A model generated the notes under the pieces. That model saw only the letters and a list, made by a program, of their open reading frames with translations. It ran no database searches and was not told where the DNA came from. A stretch of 16,439 nucleotides of DNA, from assembly GCA_025925615.1 (NCBI GenBank), contig JAICLN010000041.1, positions 1 to 16,439 on the forward strand. The letters are read 5' to 3'. Shown in pieces: positions 1 through 6,945 of this stretch. The translations under genes and the position numbers were made by a program. Numbering within the stretch: position 1 is the first letter of the stretch; each line of letters begins with the position of its first letter. This DNA comes from Actinomycetospora sp. GTDB lineage: Bacteria; Actinomycetota; Actinomycetes; Mycobacteriales; Pseudonocardiaceae.

Positions 1-1208
1 CCGCCACCCGCCCCGACGCCCACACGCCGCGCGGCTACGGCGCCCCGCTCGCCGCCGCCCTCCGCCGGGCCGCGCCACCGGGCACCGCGGTGGTGCTCGC
101 CGGGGGCGTCGTGGACGTCGGGGAGGCGCGGGAGGCGCTGGCCGCCGGGGTCGACCTCGTCGAGATGACCCGCGCGCTGATCGCCGATCCCGACCTCGTC
201 GCGCACACCCGGGCGGGCCGCGCGCCGCGCCCCTGCGTGCTGACCAACCAGCGCTGCCGGGTGCGGGACGTCCGCAACCCGCGGATCTCGTGCACGGTCA
301 CGGCGGAGGCCTTCCCGGTGGCACCGGTCGCGCCCGGTGCGGGCCGCGCGGTGCGGGTGGTCGGCGGTGGGCCGGCCGGGCTGGAGGGCGCGCGGGCGCT
401 GGCGGCGGCCGGGCACCGGGTGACGCTGGCCGAGCGCGACGACGAGCTCGGCGGTGCCCTCCGGGTGGTCGCGCGGCTGCCCGGTCGGGAGCGGTTCGCG
501 GACCTGGTGGCGTGGTGGCGGGACGAGCTCGACCGGCTCGGGGTGGTCGTCCACCTCTGGACGCCGGCGGAGCCGGACGCGGCGGTGCCGACCCTCTGGG
601 CGACCGGCGGCGTCGAGCGCGACCCGCCCGTCCCCGGCGTCGTGACGATCCCCGCCGGCGCGCTCCTGGCCGCCACCGCGAGGAGCGAGCGGCCCGTTGC
701 CGCGCTGAGAAGCAGCGAGGGTGCCGTTCGCTCGCTCGGGAGTGGTGGGCCCGTCGTCGTGCTGGACCCGATCGGCGACGCGACCGGCGTCGGGGTCGCC
801 GAGCTCCTCGCCGGCGCGGGCCGCGACGTGGCGTTGGTGACGACGGACGAGGTGATCGGGCACGAGCTCGGCGGCGACCTCGTGCCCGCGCAGGCCCGCC
901 TGGTCGCGGCCGGGGTGCGGCGGGTGGTGCGCCACGCCGCGGTGGGCGCGGCCGAGGGGGGCCTGGTGCTGCGCCACGTCGACACCGGGGAGACCACGAC
1001 GCTGTCGTGCGCGGTACTGGTCGACGCCTCGCCCCGGGTGCCCGGGCCGGTGCCCGAGGACGCGGTGGCGGTCGACGGCCTGCTCGTGGCCGGGTCGCGG
1101 GTGGTGGCGGGCGACGCCGTGGCTCCGCGGACCGTGCACGAGGCGGTCCTCGACGGCCGGCGGGCGGCGGTCCGGGTGGCCGAGCTGGCGGCGGGGACCG
1201 GGACGTGA
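1..1208 (+). CDS. Mycofactocin-system FadH/OYE-family oxidoreductase 1 (5' truncated by window edge)
   Basis: This flavin/iron-sulfur oxidoreductase is related to 2,4-dienoyl-CoA reductase (FadH) and old yellow enzyme; its substrate is unknown. The frame is open from base 3 to the TGA at 1206-1208 (401 visible codons). Family members are about 630-650 residues, so roughly 240 N-terminal residues lie outside. Visible in order are the end of the FMN TIM barrel (AGGVVDVGEA, then LIADPDLV), a cysteine cluster at 234-293, a dinucleotide-binding fold (VVGGGPAGLEGARAL, about 358-402) and a second Rossmann-like segment (about 750-850). The cluster reads C-VLTNQR-C-x11-C, so Thr (codon 243-245) stands where the family normally has its second Fe-S cysteine. 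The stop overlaps the next start by 4 nt, implying translational coupling. The type 1 assignment rests on this paired arrangement next to mftE, which is known from mycofactocin loci. Confidence is high for family and moderate for subtype. Confidence 0.85.
   Translation, partial: ATRPDAHTPRGYGAPLAAALRRAAPPGTAVVLAGGVVDVGEAREALAAGVDLVEMTRALIADPDLVAHTRAGRAPRPCVLTNQRCRVRDVRNPRISCTVTAEAFPVAPVAPGAGRAVRVVGGGPAGLEGARALAAAGHRVTLAERDDELGGALRVVARLPGRERFADLVAWWRDELDRLGVVVHLWTPAEPDAAVPTLWATGGVERDPPVPGVVTIPAGALLAATARSERPVAALRSSEGAVRSLGSGGPVVVLDPIGDATGVGVAELLAGAGRDVALVTTDEVIGHELGGDLVPAQARLVAAGVRRVVRHAAVGAAEGGLVLRHVDTGETTTLSCAVLVDASPRVPGPVPEDAVAVDGLLVAGSRVVAGDAVAPRTVHEAVLDGRRAAVRVAELAAGTGT
683..737. repeat. 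Palindromic element inside the OYE 1 coding sequence
   Basis: Nine-base perfect arms (GAGCGAGCG at 683-691 and CGCTCGCTC at 729-737) enclose an inner CGCTG/CAGCG stem. The minus-strand sequence of the right half, GAGCGAACGGCACCCTCG, resembles the arm of the intergenic hairpin at 11287-11310 (GAGCGAGGGGCACCTTCG). It is translated in frame as a Ser/Arg/Ala-rich stretch that the paralogous neighbour lacks. That it is an inserted dispersed element is inferred. Confidence 0.45.
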
Positions 1209-3094
1209 TCCCGCGCCCGGACGACCCGGTGACCGTGGGCCCGCTGCGGCTGCGCAACCGGATCGTCTTCCCGGCCCACCTGACGAACGCCGCGCTCGGC
1301 GGGATGCCGACCGCGCAGCACGCCGCCTACTACGCCGCCCGCGCGGCGGGCGGGACCGCGATGGTCATCACCGAGGAGCACGCCGCGGGGGAGCACGACC
1401 ACCCCTACGAGCACCTGATCCGCGGCACCGACCCGGCGATCGTCCCTGGTCTGCGGCGTATCACCGACGCCGTGCACGCCCACGGTGCGGTGGTGCTCGC
1501 GCAGGTCGGGCACAACGGCGGCCAGTCCTCGTCGCGGTACGCGGGGATCGCGGTGACCGCGCCGTCCCCGCTGCCCGACCCGATGTTCCGGGAGGTCCCG
1601 CGGGCTCTGACCCCACGCGACCTCGCCGATCTCATCGCCGGATTCGCGCGCACCGCCGAGCACTGCGTCGCGGGCGGCTACGACGGCGTCGAGCTGCAGG
1701 GCTCCCAGGCCTCGGTGATCCGGCAGTTCCTGTCGCCGCTGACCAACCGCCGTGACGACGTGTACGGCGCCGACCCGGCGCTGCTGCTCGACGAGCTCCT
1801 CGCGGCGGTGCGGGCGGTGCTCGGGCCCGACCGCGTGCTGGGGGTGCGACTGCAGGGCGACGAGGGGCTGCCCGGCGGGCTGGACGCGGCCGACGCGGCG
1901 GCCGTCGCGTGCCGGGTCGAGGGCGTCGTGGACTACGTCAACACCGCGGTCGGGGTGGCCACGGCGACCCTGCCGCTGATCGAGCCGCCGATGGGCGTGC
2001 CCGCCGGCTACGCGGCGGCGGTGCCGAGCGCGGTCAAGGCTGCGGTGGACGTCCCGGTGATCGGGGTCGGGCGGTTCACGACGCCGGCGCAGGTGGCCGC
2101 GACGCTCGCCGCGGGGACGTGCGACCTGGTCGGAGTGGTGCGCGGGCAGATCGCCGACCCGGGGTTCGCGACGGCGCTGCTGCGCGGCCGGCGGGTCCGG
2201 CGCTGCATCGGGTGCAACCAGGAGTGCATCGCCGCGGTCGGGATGAACCGTCGTCTCGGATGTGTGGTCAACCCGCGGGCCGGCCGGGAAGCGGTGCCGC
2301 TCGCACCACCCGGACCACGACGCCGGGTGCTGGTCGCGGGCGGCGGTCCGGCGGGCCTCGCGGCCGCCGTCGCCGCTGCTCGCAGCGGTCACGACGTGCA
2401 CCTCGTCGAGGCCGCAGAGCGGCTCGGCGGGCAGGTGACCTGGGCGGCCGCGGGGCCGGGGCGCGGCGAGCTGACCCACCTCGTCGAGGACCTGGCCGCG
2501 GACCTGGACACCCTCGACGTCGTGACCCGCCGCGGCGTCGTGGTGGACGACGACCTCGTCGCGGCGCTCGCCCCCGACGTCGTCGTCGACGCGACCGGCT
2601 CGGCGGCTTCGCTGCCGGCGTGGGCGGGCGAGGGCGTGCTCGACGTCGAGGACGTGCTGCGGGGCGGGGCGCGGCCGCGGGGTCGCGTGCTGGTGGTGGA
2701 CGAGGCGGGCGGGCACGCCGCGCCGTCGGTCGCGGAACTGCTGGCGCGGGCCGGGGCGTCGGTGACGACGGTGACCTCGGCGCTCGTCGCCGCGGGGGAC
2801 CTGGGCCCGACGCTCGACGGGCCGCGCTGGGCCCGTCGTGCCGCGGCGCTCGGTATCCGCCAGGAGGTGGAGGCGGTGGTGCTGGCCGCCGCGTCCGGGG
2901 TGGTCCGGGTGATCCACCACCTCACCGGCATCGAGGAGACCCGGGTGGTGGACGCCGTCGTCGCGTGCGGTCCGCGGGCGGCGCGGGCGCCGGTGACCTC
3001 GGCGGCGCCGGTGGTGCGCGTCGGGGACGCGGTGGCGCCCCGGCGGCTCGACGCCGCCGTGCGGGAGGGACACGAGGCGGCCGGGGAACTCTGA
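1205..3094 (+). CDS. Mycofactocin-system FadH/OYE-family oxidoreductase 2
   Basis: This is a complete 629-residue FMN/4Fe-4S/FAD oxidoreductase of the FadH class, with unknown substrate and probably NAD(P)H-linked. The GTG start at 1205 overlaps the upstream stop, and the protein opens directly with the family's N-terminal barrel strand (PVTVGPLRLRNRIVF). The TIM barrel covers about 1-330, with QVGHNGGQ and QFLSPLTNRRDDVYGA. The Fe-S motif is intact: C334-x2-C337-x3-C341-x11-C353. The FAD/NAD(P) domain begins near residue 375 (RVLVAGGGPAGLAAAV), and a second nucleotide-binding segment begins near 495. The active-site stretch is VELQGSQASVIRQFL. It has neither the His-x2-His of classical OYEs nor the Glu-Gly-Tyr of E. 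coli FadH, so the substrate pocket probably differs. It sits between OYE 1 and mftE in one transcription unit. Confidence 0.88.
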   Translation: MIPRPDDPVTVGPLRLRNRIVFPAHLTNAALGGMPTAQHAAYYAARAAGGTAMVITEEHAAGEHDHPYEHLIRGTDPAIVPGLRRITDAVHAHGAVVLAQVGHNGGQSSSRYAGIAVTAPSPLPDPMFREVPRALTPRDLADLIAGFARTAEHCVAGGYDGVELQGSQASVIRQFLSPLTNRRDDVYGADPALLLDELLAAVRAVLGPDRVLGVRLQGDEGLPGGLDAADAAAVACRVEGVVDYVNTAVGVATATLPLIEPPMGVPAGYAAAVPSAVKAAVDVPVIGVGRFTTPAQVAATLAAGTCDLVGVVRGQIADPGFATALLRGRRVRRCIGCNQECIAAVGMNRRLGCVVNPRAGREAVPLAPPGPRRRVLVAGGGPAGLAAAVAAARSGHDVHLVEAAERLGGQVTWAAAGPGRGELTHLVEDLAADLDTLDVVTRRGVVVDDDLVAALAPDVVVDATGSAASLPAWAGEGVLDVEDVLRGGARPRGRVLVVDEAGGHAAPSVAELLARAGASVTTVTSALVAAGDLGPTLDGPRWARRAAALGIRQEVEAVVLAAASGVVRVIHHLTGIEETRVVDAVVACGPRAARAPVTSAAPVVRVGDAVAPRRLDAAVREGHEAAGEL

Positions 3095-3098
3095 CAGG

Positions 3099-3800
3099 GT
3101 GGGTGGCGTGGAGGTCTCACCCCGGGAGGTCAGCAGGGCGCGTTCGGCCGACTGCGCCGACTCCGCGCTGCTGCTCGTCCCGGTCGGCGCGCTGGAGCAG
3201 CACGGACCGCACCTGCCGTTGGGGACCGACACGGCCGTCGCGACGACGGTGGCCGGGCGGACCGGCCTGCCGGTCGCGCCGCCGATCGCCTTCGGGGCCT
3301 CGGGGGAGCACGAGGGCTTCCCCGGCACGGTGTCGATCGGGACCGAGGTGCTCGCGGCGCTGCTCGTCGAGACCGGGCGCTCGGCGTGCCGCTGGACCCG
3401 GCGGCTGTGCTTCGTCAACGGCCACGGCGGCAACCTCCCGGCCCTCGTGGCCGCGACGACGCTGCTGCGCACCGAGGGCCGCGACGTCGCCTGGCACTCG
3501 TGCGGGGTACCGGGCGCCGACGCGCACGCCGGGCGGCACGAGACCGCGCTGATGCTCGCGCTGGCTCCCGACGACGTCCGCCCCGACCTCGCCGTCCCGG
3601 GCAACACCGCCCCGCTCGGCGAGCTGATGCCCGCGATCCGGGCCGGTTCGGTCGCCTCGGTCAGCGCCAACGGGGTGCTCGGTGACCCCGCGGGCGCGAC
3701 GGCGGGTGAGGGCGCGGAGACGACGTCGGTGATGGTGTCCGCGCTGCTCGCCGCGCTGGACGACTGGCGGGTCGACGACCACGGCCGGTTGGGTGCCTGA
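3099..3800 (+). CDS. mftE: Mycofactocin precursor peptide peptidase MftE (creatininase family)
   Basis: This metal-dependent peptidase belongs to the creatininase fold. Studied MftE proteins cleave the MftC-modified C-terminal Val-Tyr unit from MftA, releasing the AHDP intermediate of mycofactocin. It has 233 residues, near the usual size. The metal site is visible as VGALEQHGPHLPLGTD (E33, H35, D44), NGHGGN (residues 107-112) and HAGRHET (E148 in the position of the last metal-binding Glu). The GTG at 3099 lies 4 nt after the upstream stop; GTG 3108 is an equally plausible start, and neither has a clear Shine-Dalgarno. The identification as MftE rather than another creatininase homologue rests on the motif set plus the flanking FadH/OYE pair and mftF. 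Confidence 0.9.
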   Translation: MGGVEVSPREVSRARSADCADSALLLVPVGALEQHGPHLPLGTDTAVATTVAGRTGLPVAPPIAFGASGEHEGFPGTVSIGTEVLAALLVETGRSACRWTRRLCFVNGHGGNLPALVAATTLLRTEGRDVAWHSCGVPGADAHAGRHETALMLALAPDDVRPDLAVPGNTAPLGELMPAIRAGSVASVSANGVLGDPAGATAGEGAETTSVMVSALLAALDDWRVDDHGRLGA

Positions 3801-4440
3801 CGTGGTGGTCTTCCGCAACCGGGTCGACGCGGGTCGCGCGCTCGGCGTCGCCCTCGCGCGGGAGGGCCTCGTCCGTCCCCTGCTCGTCGGGCTGGCGCGC
3901 GGCGGCGTCCCGGTCGCCGCGGCCGCCGCCGCCGTGCTCGGCGACGACGCCGAGGTGGACGTCGGCGTCGCCCGCAAGGTCACGCAGCCGAGCCGTCCCG
4001 AGGCGGGGCTCGGAGCGGTCGCGGTCGACGGCGAGCCGGTGTGGTTCGCGACCGCGCTCGCGGGCCAGGGCCTGGAGCCCGCGCAGCTCGAGGACCAGGT
4101 CGCCGAGCAGCGCGCCGAGGCCCGGCGCCGGGAGGCCGCCTACGGCGCGACGTGGCGCGAGCGTGCCCCGGGTCGCGTCGTGGTCCTCGTCGACGACGGC
4201 GTGGCCACCGGTGTGACCGCCCTCGCGGCGCTGCGGGCGCTGGCGGCGGCCGGACCGTCCCGGCTGGTGCTCGCGGCCCCGGTGATCGCGGCGGGGACGG
4301 TGGAGCGGCTCGCGCAGGAGTGGGGCGGCGAGGTCGTGGCGGTCTGTGTGCCGGAGGAGTTCCGCGCCGTGGGCGACCACTACGAGGACTTCGGTCAGCT
4401 CTCCGACGACGACGTGCTCGCCGCGCTCGGGGGCTCCTGA
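3793..4440 (+). CDS. Phosphoribosyltransferase-domain protein between mftE and mftF
   Basis: This 215-residue type I phosphoribosyltransferase-fold protein belongs to the group often annotated simply as phosphoribosyltransferase in actinobacteria. The N-terminus has FRNRVDAGRALGVAL, then GLARGGVPVAAA and VARKVTQPSRPEAGLGAVA. The PRPP-binding loop is VVLVDDGVATGVTAL (D134-D135 through T142). A charged helix (about 95-120) precedes the loop, as in relatives. The reaction is unknown; some members of this group act as phosphatase- or hydrolase-like proteins rather than base transferases. The start is GTG 3793, overlapping the mftE stop by 8 nt, or GTG 3802 just after it; there is no strong ribosome-binding site. 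It is not a canonical mycofactocin gene, so its place in the locus may be incidental co-transcription. Confidence 0.82.
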   Translation: MPDVVVFRNRVDAGRALGVALAREGLVRPLLVGLARGGVPVAAAAAAVLGDDAEVDVGVARKVTQPSRPEAGLGAVAVDGEPVWFATALAGQGLEPAQLEDQVAEQRAEARRREAAYGATWRERAPGRVVVLVDDGVATGVTALAALRALAAAGPSRLVLAAPVIAAGTVERLAQEWGGEVVAVCVPEEFRAVGDHYEDFGQLSDDDVLAALGGS

Positions 4441-4485
4441 CCAGGGGCCCCGGTCACGGGATCGTCACGCCGGTCTCCACGCACT

Positions 4486-4520
4486 CCGGAGAACCGGGTT
4501 CCGAGGACCCGGTTCTCCGG
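4486..4520 (+). terminator. Perfect 14-bp hairpin between the phosphoribosyltransferase gene and mftF
   Basis: The arms CCGGAGAACCGGGT (4486-4499) and ACCCGGTTCTCCGG (4507-4520) are exact reverse complements around a 7-nt loop. No T-run follows, as is common for actinobacterial terminators. It begins 46 nt after the upstream stop and 74 nt before the mftF ATG, so it probably ends or attenuates the upstream transcript. A regulator-binding dyad is the alternative. Confidence 0.65.
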
Positions 4521-4577
4521 TATGGTCGCTGACTCTGGTCACCGTGCGGGACCCCCGGTGTCGCGGCGCTTCGCGCC

Positions 4578-4583
4578 TAGGCT
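4578..4583 (+). promoter_or_regulatory. Probable -10 element for mftF (near-leaderless)
   Basis: TAGGCT fits the actinobacterial TANNNT -10 pattern and ends 10 nt before the chosen mftF ATG at 4594. No purine-rich Shine-Dalgarno lies in between, suggesting a leaderless or near-leaderless transcript. No convincing -35 is visible. Confidence 0.4.
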
Positions 4584-4593
4584 CGGCCGCGCC

Positions 4594-6090
4594 ATGACCT
4601 CCCCGCGCCCTCCCCGGCTCCCCGACGGCTGGACCGTCCACCCCGACCCGCGGACCTGGCGGGTCGACGGCGGCGCGACCTGGATCGGCGGCTCGCCCCC
4701 ACGGGTGCTGCGGCTCTCCGCGGCCGCGCGTGAGCACCTGACCGGACCGGAGCTCGTCGTCGCCGACGCCACCACCGCGGCGCTCGCCCGGCTGCTCGCC
4801 GACGCCGGTGTCGCGCACCCCGACCCGGCGCGGGCGCCGGACCCACCCGGGCCGGCCGCGGTCACCGTCGTCGTCCCCGTGAAGGACCGGCCCGCCGAGC
4901 TCGAGCGGCTGCTCGCGGCGGTCGTCGCCACCGCGGTGGGGCTCGGCGGGATCGTCGTCGTGGACGACGGGTCGGCCGACCCCGCGGCGACCGAGCGGGT
5001 GGCCGCGGCGCACGGCGGACGGGTGGTGCGGCACCCGTCGTCGCGCGGGCCGTCGGCGGCACGCAACACCGGCGCCCGGGCGAGCACGACCCCGGTCGTG
5101 GCGTTCCTCGACTCCGACGTCGTCCCCGAACCGGGCTGGCTGGCGACGCTGCTGGGCCACCTCGGCGACCCGGCGGTCGGGGCGGTCGCCCCGCGGATCG
5201 TCGCCTGGGCGGACGGCGGGCCCGAGAACGCGGTGACCCGGTACGAGCGGCGGCGCTCGTCGCTGGACCTCGGGGCGCGGCCCGCCCCGGTGACGGCGCG
5301 CTCGCGGGTGGCGTACGTGCCGAGCGCGGCGCTGCTGGTGCGGCGCTCGGCGTTCGGCGAGGGGTTCCGGGAGGACATGCCGGTCGCCGAGGACGTCGAC
5401 CTGGTGTGGCGGCTGGCCGGGGCGGGGTGGCGGCTGCGCTACGAGCCGGCCGCGCGGGTCGCCCACGAGCACCGGGCGGGCGTGCGGGCGTGGCTGGGGC
5501 GCAAGGCGTTCTACGGCACCGGGGCGGCGCCGCTGGCCCGGCAGCACCCCCGACGGGTGCCGCCGGTCGCGCTGGCGCCGTGGACGGCGGCGGTGATGAC
5601 GCTGCTCGGGGGGCAACGCCGCTGGTCGGTGGCCCTGGCGGGCGGCGTGACCGTGGTGGCCACGTTGCGGCTGGCCCGGGGGCTGCGCAGACCGGGCGAG
5701 CCGTGGAGCAGGCCGATCTCCCTCGCCGCCGTCCTCGCGCCCTGGGGGCTCGGTGGGGCGGCGTGGCAGGCGGCCGGGGCGCTCATCCGGCACTGGTGGC
5801 CCGCGGCCGCGCTCGGTGCGATCGGGAGCAGGCGGGTGCGGCGGGCGCTGGTGCTCGCCGCCGTCGTCGAGGGACTCGCCGACTGGCTGCGGTTCCGCGA
5901 TCCGGGGGCGGGCCCCGTCGACGCGATCGCGCACGTCGCCGCCCACCGCGCCGACGACCTCGCCTACGGCGCCGGGCTCTGGTGGGGCGCCTGGCGTCAC
6001 CGCACGGCCGCACCGCTGTGGCCGGACCTCTCCGGGAAGGGGCCCCTCCGAACGGAGAGGGAGCCCGCTGCCCGGAACGGCCCACTTTGA
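4594..6090 (+). CDS. mftF: Mycofactocin glycosyltransferase MftF
   Basis: This family 2 (GT-A) glycosyltransferase is, in mycobacteria, responsible for adding beta-1,4-glucose units to mycofactocin. It has 498 residues from ATG 4594; family members are near 470. The start was chosen because RLPDGWTV lies just after it, matching MftF N-termini; in-frame ATG 4522 and GTG 4558 would add residues inside or next to the upstream hairpin. Visible in order are a short N-terminal domain with WIGGSPPRVLRLS, the GT core from about residue 90 (VTVVVPVKDRP, DDGS at 124-127), the metal-binding DSD at 173-175, GPSAARNTGAR, and EDVDLVWRL (from E266). After about 320 there are hydrophobic stretches (APWTAAVMTLL, VALAGGVTVVATLRL) suggesting membrane association. 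The last 25 codons overlap a hairpin and look unconserved. Confidence 0.93.
   Translation: MTSPRPPRLPDGWTVHPDPRTWRVDGGATWIGGSPPRVLRLSAAAREHLTGPELVVADATTAALARLLADAGVAHPDPARAPDPPGPAAVTVVVPVKDRPAELERLLAAVVATAVGLGGIVVVDDGSADPAATERVAAAHGGRVVRHPSSRGPSAARNTGARASTTPVVAFLDSDVVPEPGWLATLLGHLGDPAVGAVAPRIVAWADGGPENAVTRYERRRSSLDLGARPAPVTARSRVAYVPSAALLVRRSAFGEGFREDMPVAEDVDLVWRLAGAGWRLRYEPAARVAHEHRAGVRAWLGRKAFYGTGAAPLARQHPRRVPPVALAPWTAAVMTLLGGQRRWSVALAGGVTVVATLRLARGLRRPGEPWSRPISLAAVLAPWGLGGAAWQAAGALIRHWWPAAALGAIGSRRVRRALVLAAVVEGLADWLRFRDPGAGPVDAIAHVAAHRADDLAYGAGLWWGAWRHRTAAPLWPDLSGKGPLRTEREPAARNGPL
6027..6060 (+). repeat. Hairpin overlapping the 3' end of mftF
   Basis: Arms CCTCTCCG (6027-6034) and CGGAGAGG (6053-6060) enclose a region containing the palindrome AGGGGCCCCT (6038-6047). 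It lies inside the last 20 codons, about 30 nt before the TGA. It could act as a terminator embedded in the coding end, or mark a repeat that replaced the original C-terminus. Confidence 0.4.
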
Positions 6091-6205
6091 ACGACCCCGG
6101 TGCGTGTTCGTCCGACTACGCGAGCCTGCGCGGCGCACCTGCGGTCGCATCCGCCCTGAGAGTCCGCATCTTCGGGTTGCGGCTGCCCGTGGCCCCTGAC
6201 CAGCG

Positions 6206-6219
6206 CGGAAGGCCTTCCG
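6206..6219. promoter_or_regulatory. Perfect 14-bp palindrome, possible operator
   Basis: CGGAAGGCCTTCCG is self-complementary over all 14 bases and lies 201 nt upstream of the small-subunit start. Its form suits a dimeric repressor or activator site. No regulator gene is adjacent in the window, so the binding protein is unknown. Confidence 0.35.
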
Positions 6220-6293
6220 GACGCCCCCCGGCCGGGCGTTGCGCGCAGACGATCTCGGGTATGTGATGTGGCCGCCACCACGCTGACGGGCGC

Positions 6294-6355
6294 GGTGGTG
6301 TCGTCGTGCCGGGCCGGTCCTGTCTTCCCTGGTCGGCACGACGGGTCCCACCACC
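6294..6355. promoter_or_regulatory. Long dyad upstream of the Mo-hydroxylase operon
   Basis: The 10-bp arms CGTCGTGCCG (6302-6311) and CGGCACGACG (6334-6343) are perfect complements. Outside them GGTGGTG (6294-6300) pairs with CACCACC (6349-6355), with a small internal bulge. It ends 64 nt before the first start codon. It may be a leader RNA structure or a terminator; the position favours 5' UTR regulation of the operon. Confidence 0.4.
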
Positions 6356-6419
6356 ACGACGACGTGCTCGCCCCATCGGTCCCGCGGTCAGCGGCCGGGG
6401 GCGTGTGAGGAGTGAATCC

Positions 6420-6944
6420 ATGGCACGCATCCGGACCACCGTCGACGGCCTCGTCTACGAGGACGACGTCGAGCCCCGCATGCTGCTCGTGCAGTACCTG
6501 AGGGAACGACTCGGCAAGACCGGCACGGTGATCGGCTGCGACACCAGCAACTGCGGTGCCTGCACCGTGCACCTCGACGGGCTCTCGGTGAAGTCCTGCT
6601 CCGTGCTGGCCGTGCAGGCCAACGGCAGCGAGGTGCTCACCGTCGAGGGCCTCGAGCGCGACGGTCAGCTGCACCCGGTCCAGCAGGCGTTCCACGACAA
6701 CCACGCCCTGCAGTGCGGCTACTGCACGCCGGGCATGATCATGCAGTCGATCGACCTCCTCGGCGACAACCCGGACCCCTCCGAGCAGGAGGTCCGCGAG
6801 GGCATCGAGGGCAACCTGTGCCGGTGCACGGGCTACCAGAACATCGTCCGCGCGGTGCAGGACGCCGCCCAGAAGATGAAGCCGGGTGCGCACGCGTCGA
6901 CCTCGTCGTCGGCCGCCGCGCCGGTCGCGGGCGGGGGAGCCTGA
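6420..6944 (+). CDS. Molybdenum hydroxylase [2Fe-2S] small subunit (CoxS/XdhA-C type)
   Basis: This is the electron-transfer subunit of a xanthine-dehydrogenase/CO-dehydrogenase-family enzyme, relaying electrons from the Mo site to FAD. It has 174 residues. The plant-ferredoxin-type cluster is C40-x4-C45-x2-C48-x11-C60, and the second, helical-domain cluster is C99-x2-C102 with C134-R-C136; all eight ligands are present. The tail after about residue 155 is a low-complexity Ala/Ser/Gly stretch. ATG 6420 was chosen because AGGAG (6408-6412) lies 7 nt upstream and the protein begins at the family's normal N-terminus (RIRTTVDG); upstream in-frame codons are Arg/Pro-rich noise. It is the first gene of a small-large-medium operon. 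Confidence 0.93.
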   Translation: MARIRTTVDGLVYEDDVEPRMLLVQYLRERLGKTGTVIGCDTSNCGACTVHLDGLSVKSCSVLAVQANGSEVLTVEGLERDGQLHPVQQAFHDNHALQCGYCTPGMIMQSIDLLGDNPDPSEQEVREGIEGNLCRCTGYQNIVRAVQDAAQKMKPGAHASTSSSAAAPVAGGGA

Positions 6945-6945
6945 G

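Larger units (their letters stand above)
6091..6419. other. Intergenic region between mftF and the Mo-hydroxylase operon
   Basis: No supported gene lies in these 329 bases. They contain the 14-bp palindrome at 6206-6219, a small ACGCCC/GGGCGT hairpin (6221-6239), a weak promoter-like pair (TTGCGC at 6239, TATGTG at 6260, spacing 15) and a long imperfect dyad (6294-6355). A clear Shine-Dalgarno AGGAG (6408-6412) lies 7 nt before the next ATG. This is the likely control region of the downstream operon. Confidence 0.6.

Noticed and set aside
35..3670. Very long open reading on the minus strand (about 1211 codons)
   Set aside because: It runs antisense to the two OYE genes and mftE, is rich in Arg, Pro, Ala and Ser, shows no domain, and arises because stops are rare at this GC content.
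4465..6357. Minus-strand open reading of 630 codons over mftF
   Set aside because: The plus strand has clear glycosyltransferase motifs; the antisense reading is low-complexity and crosses the hairpins and intergenic region.
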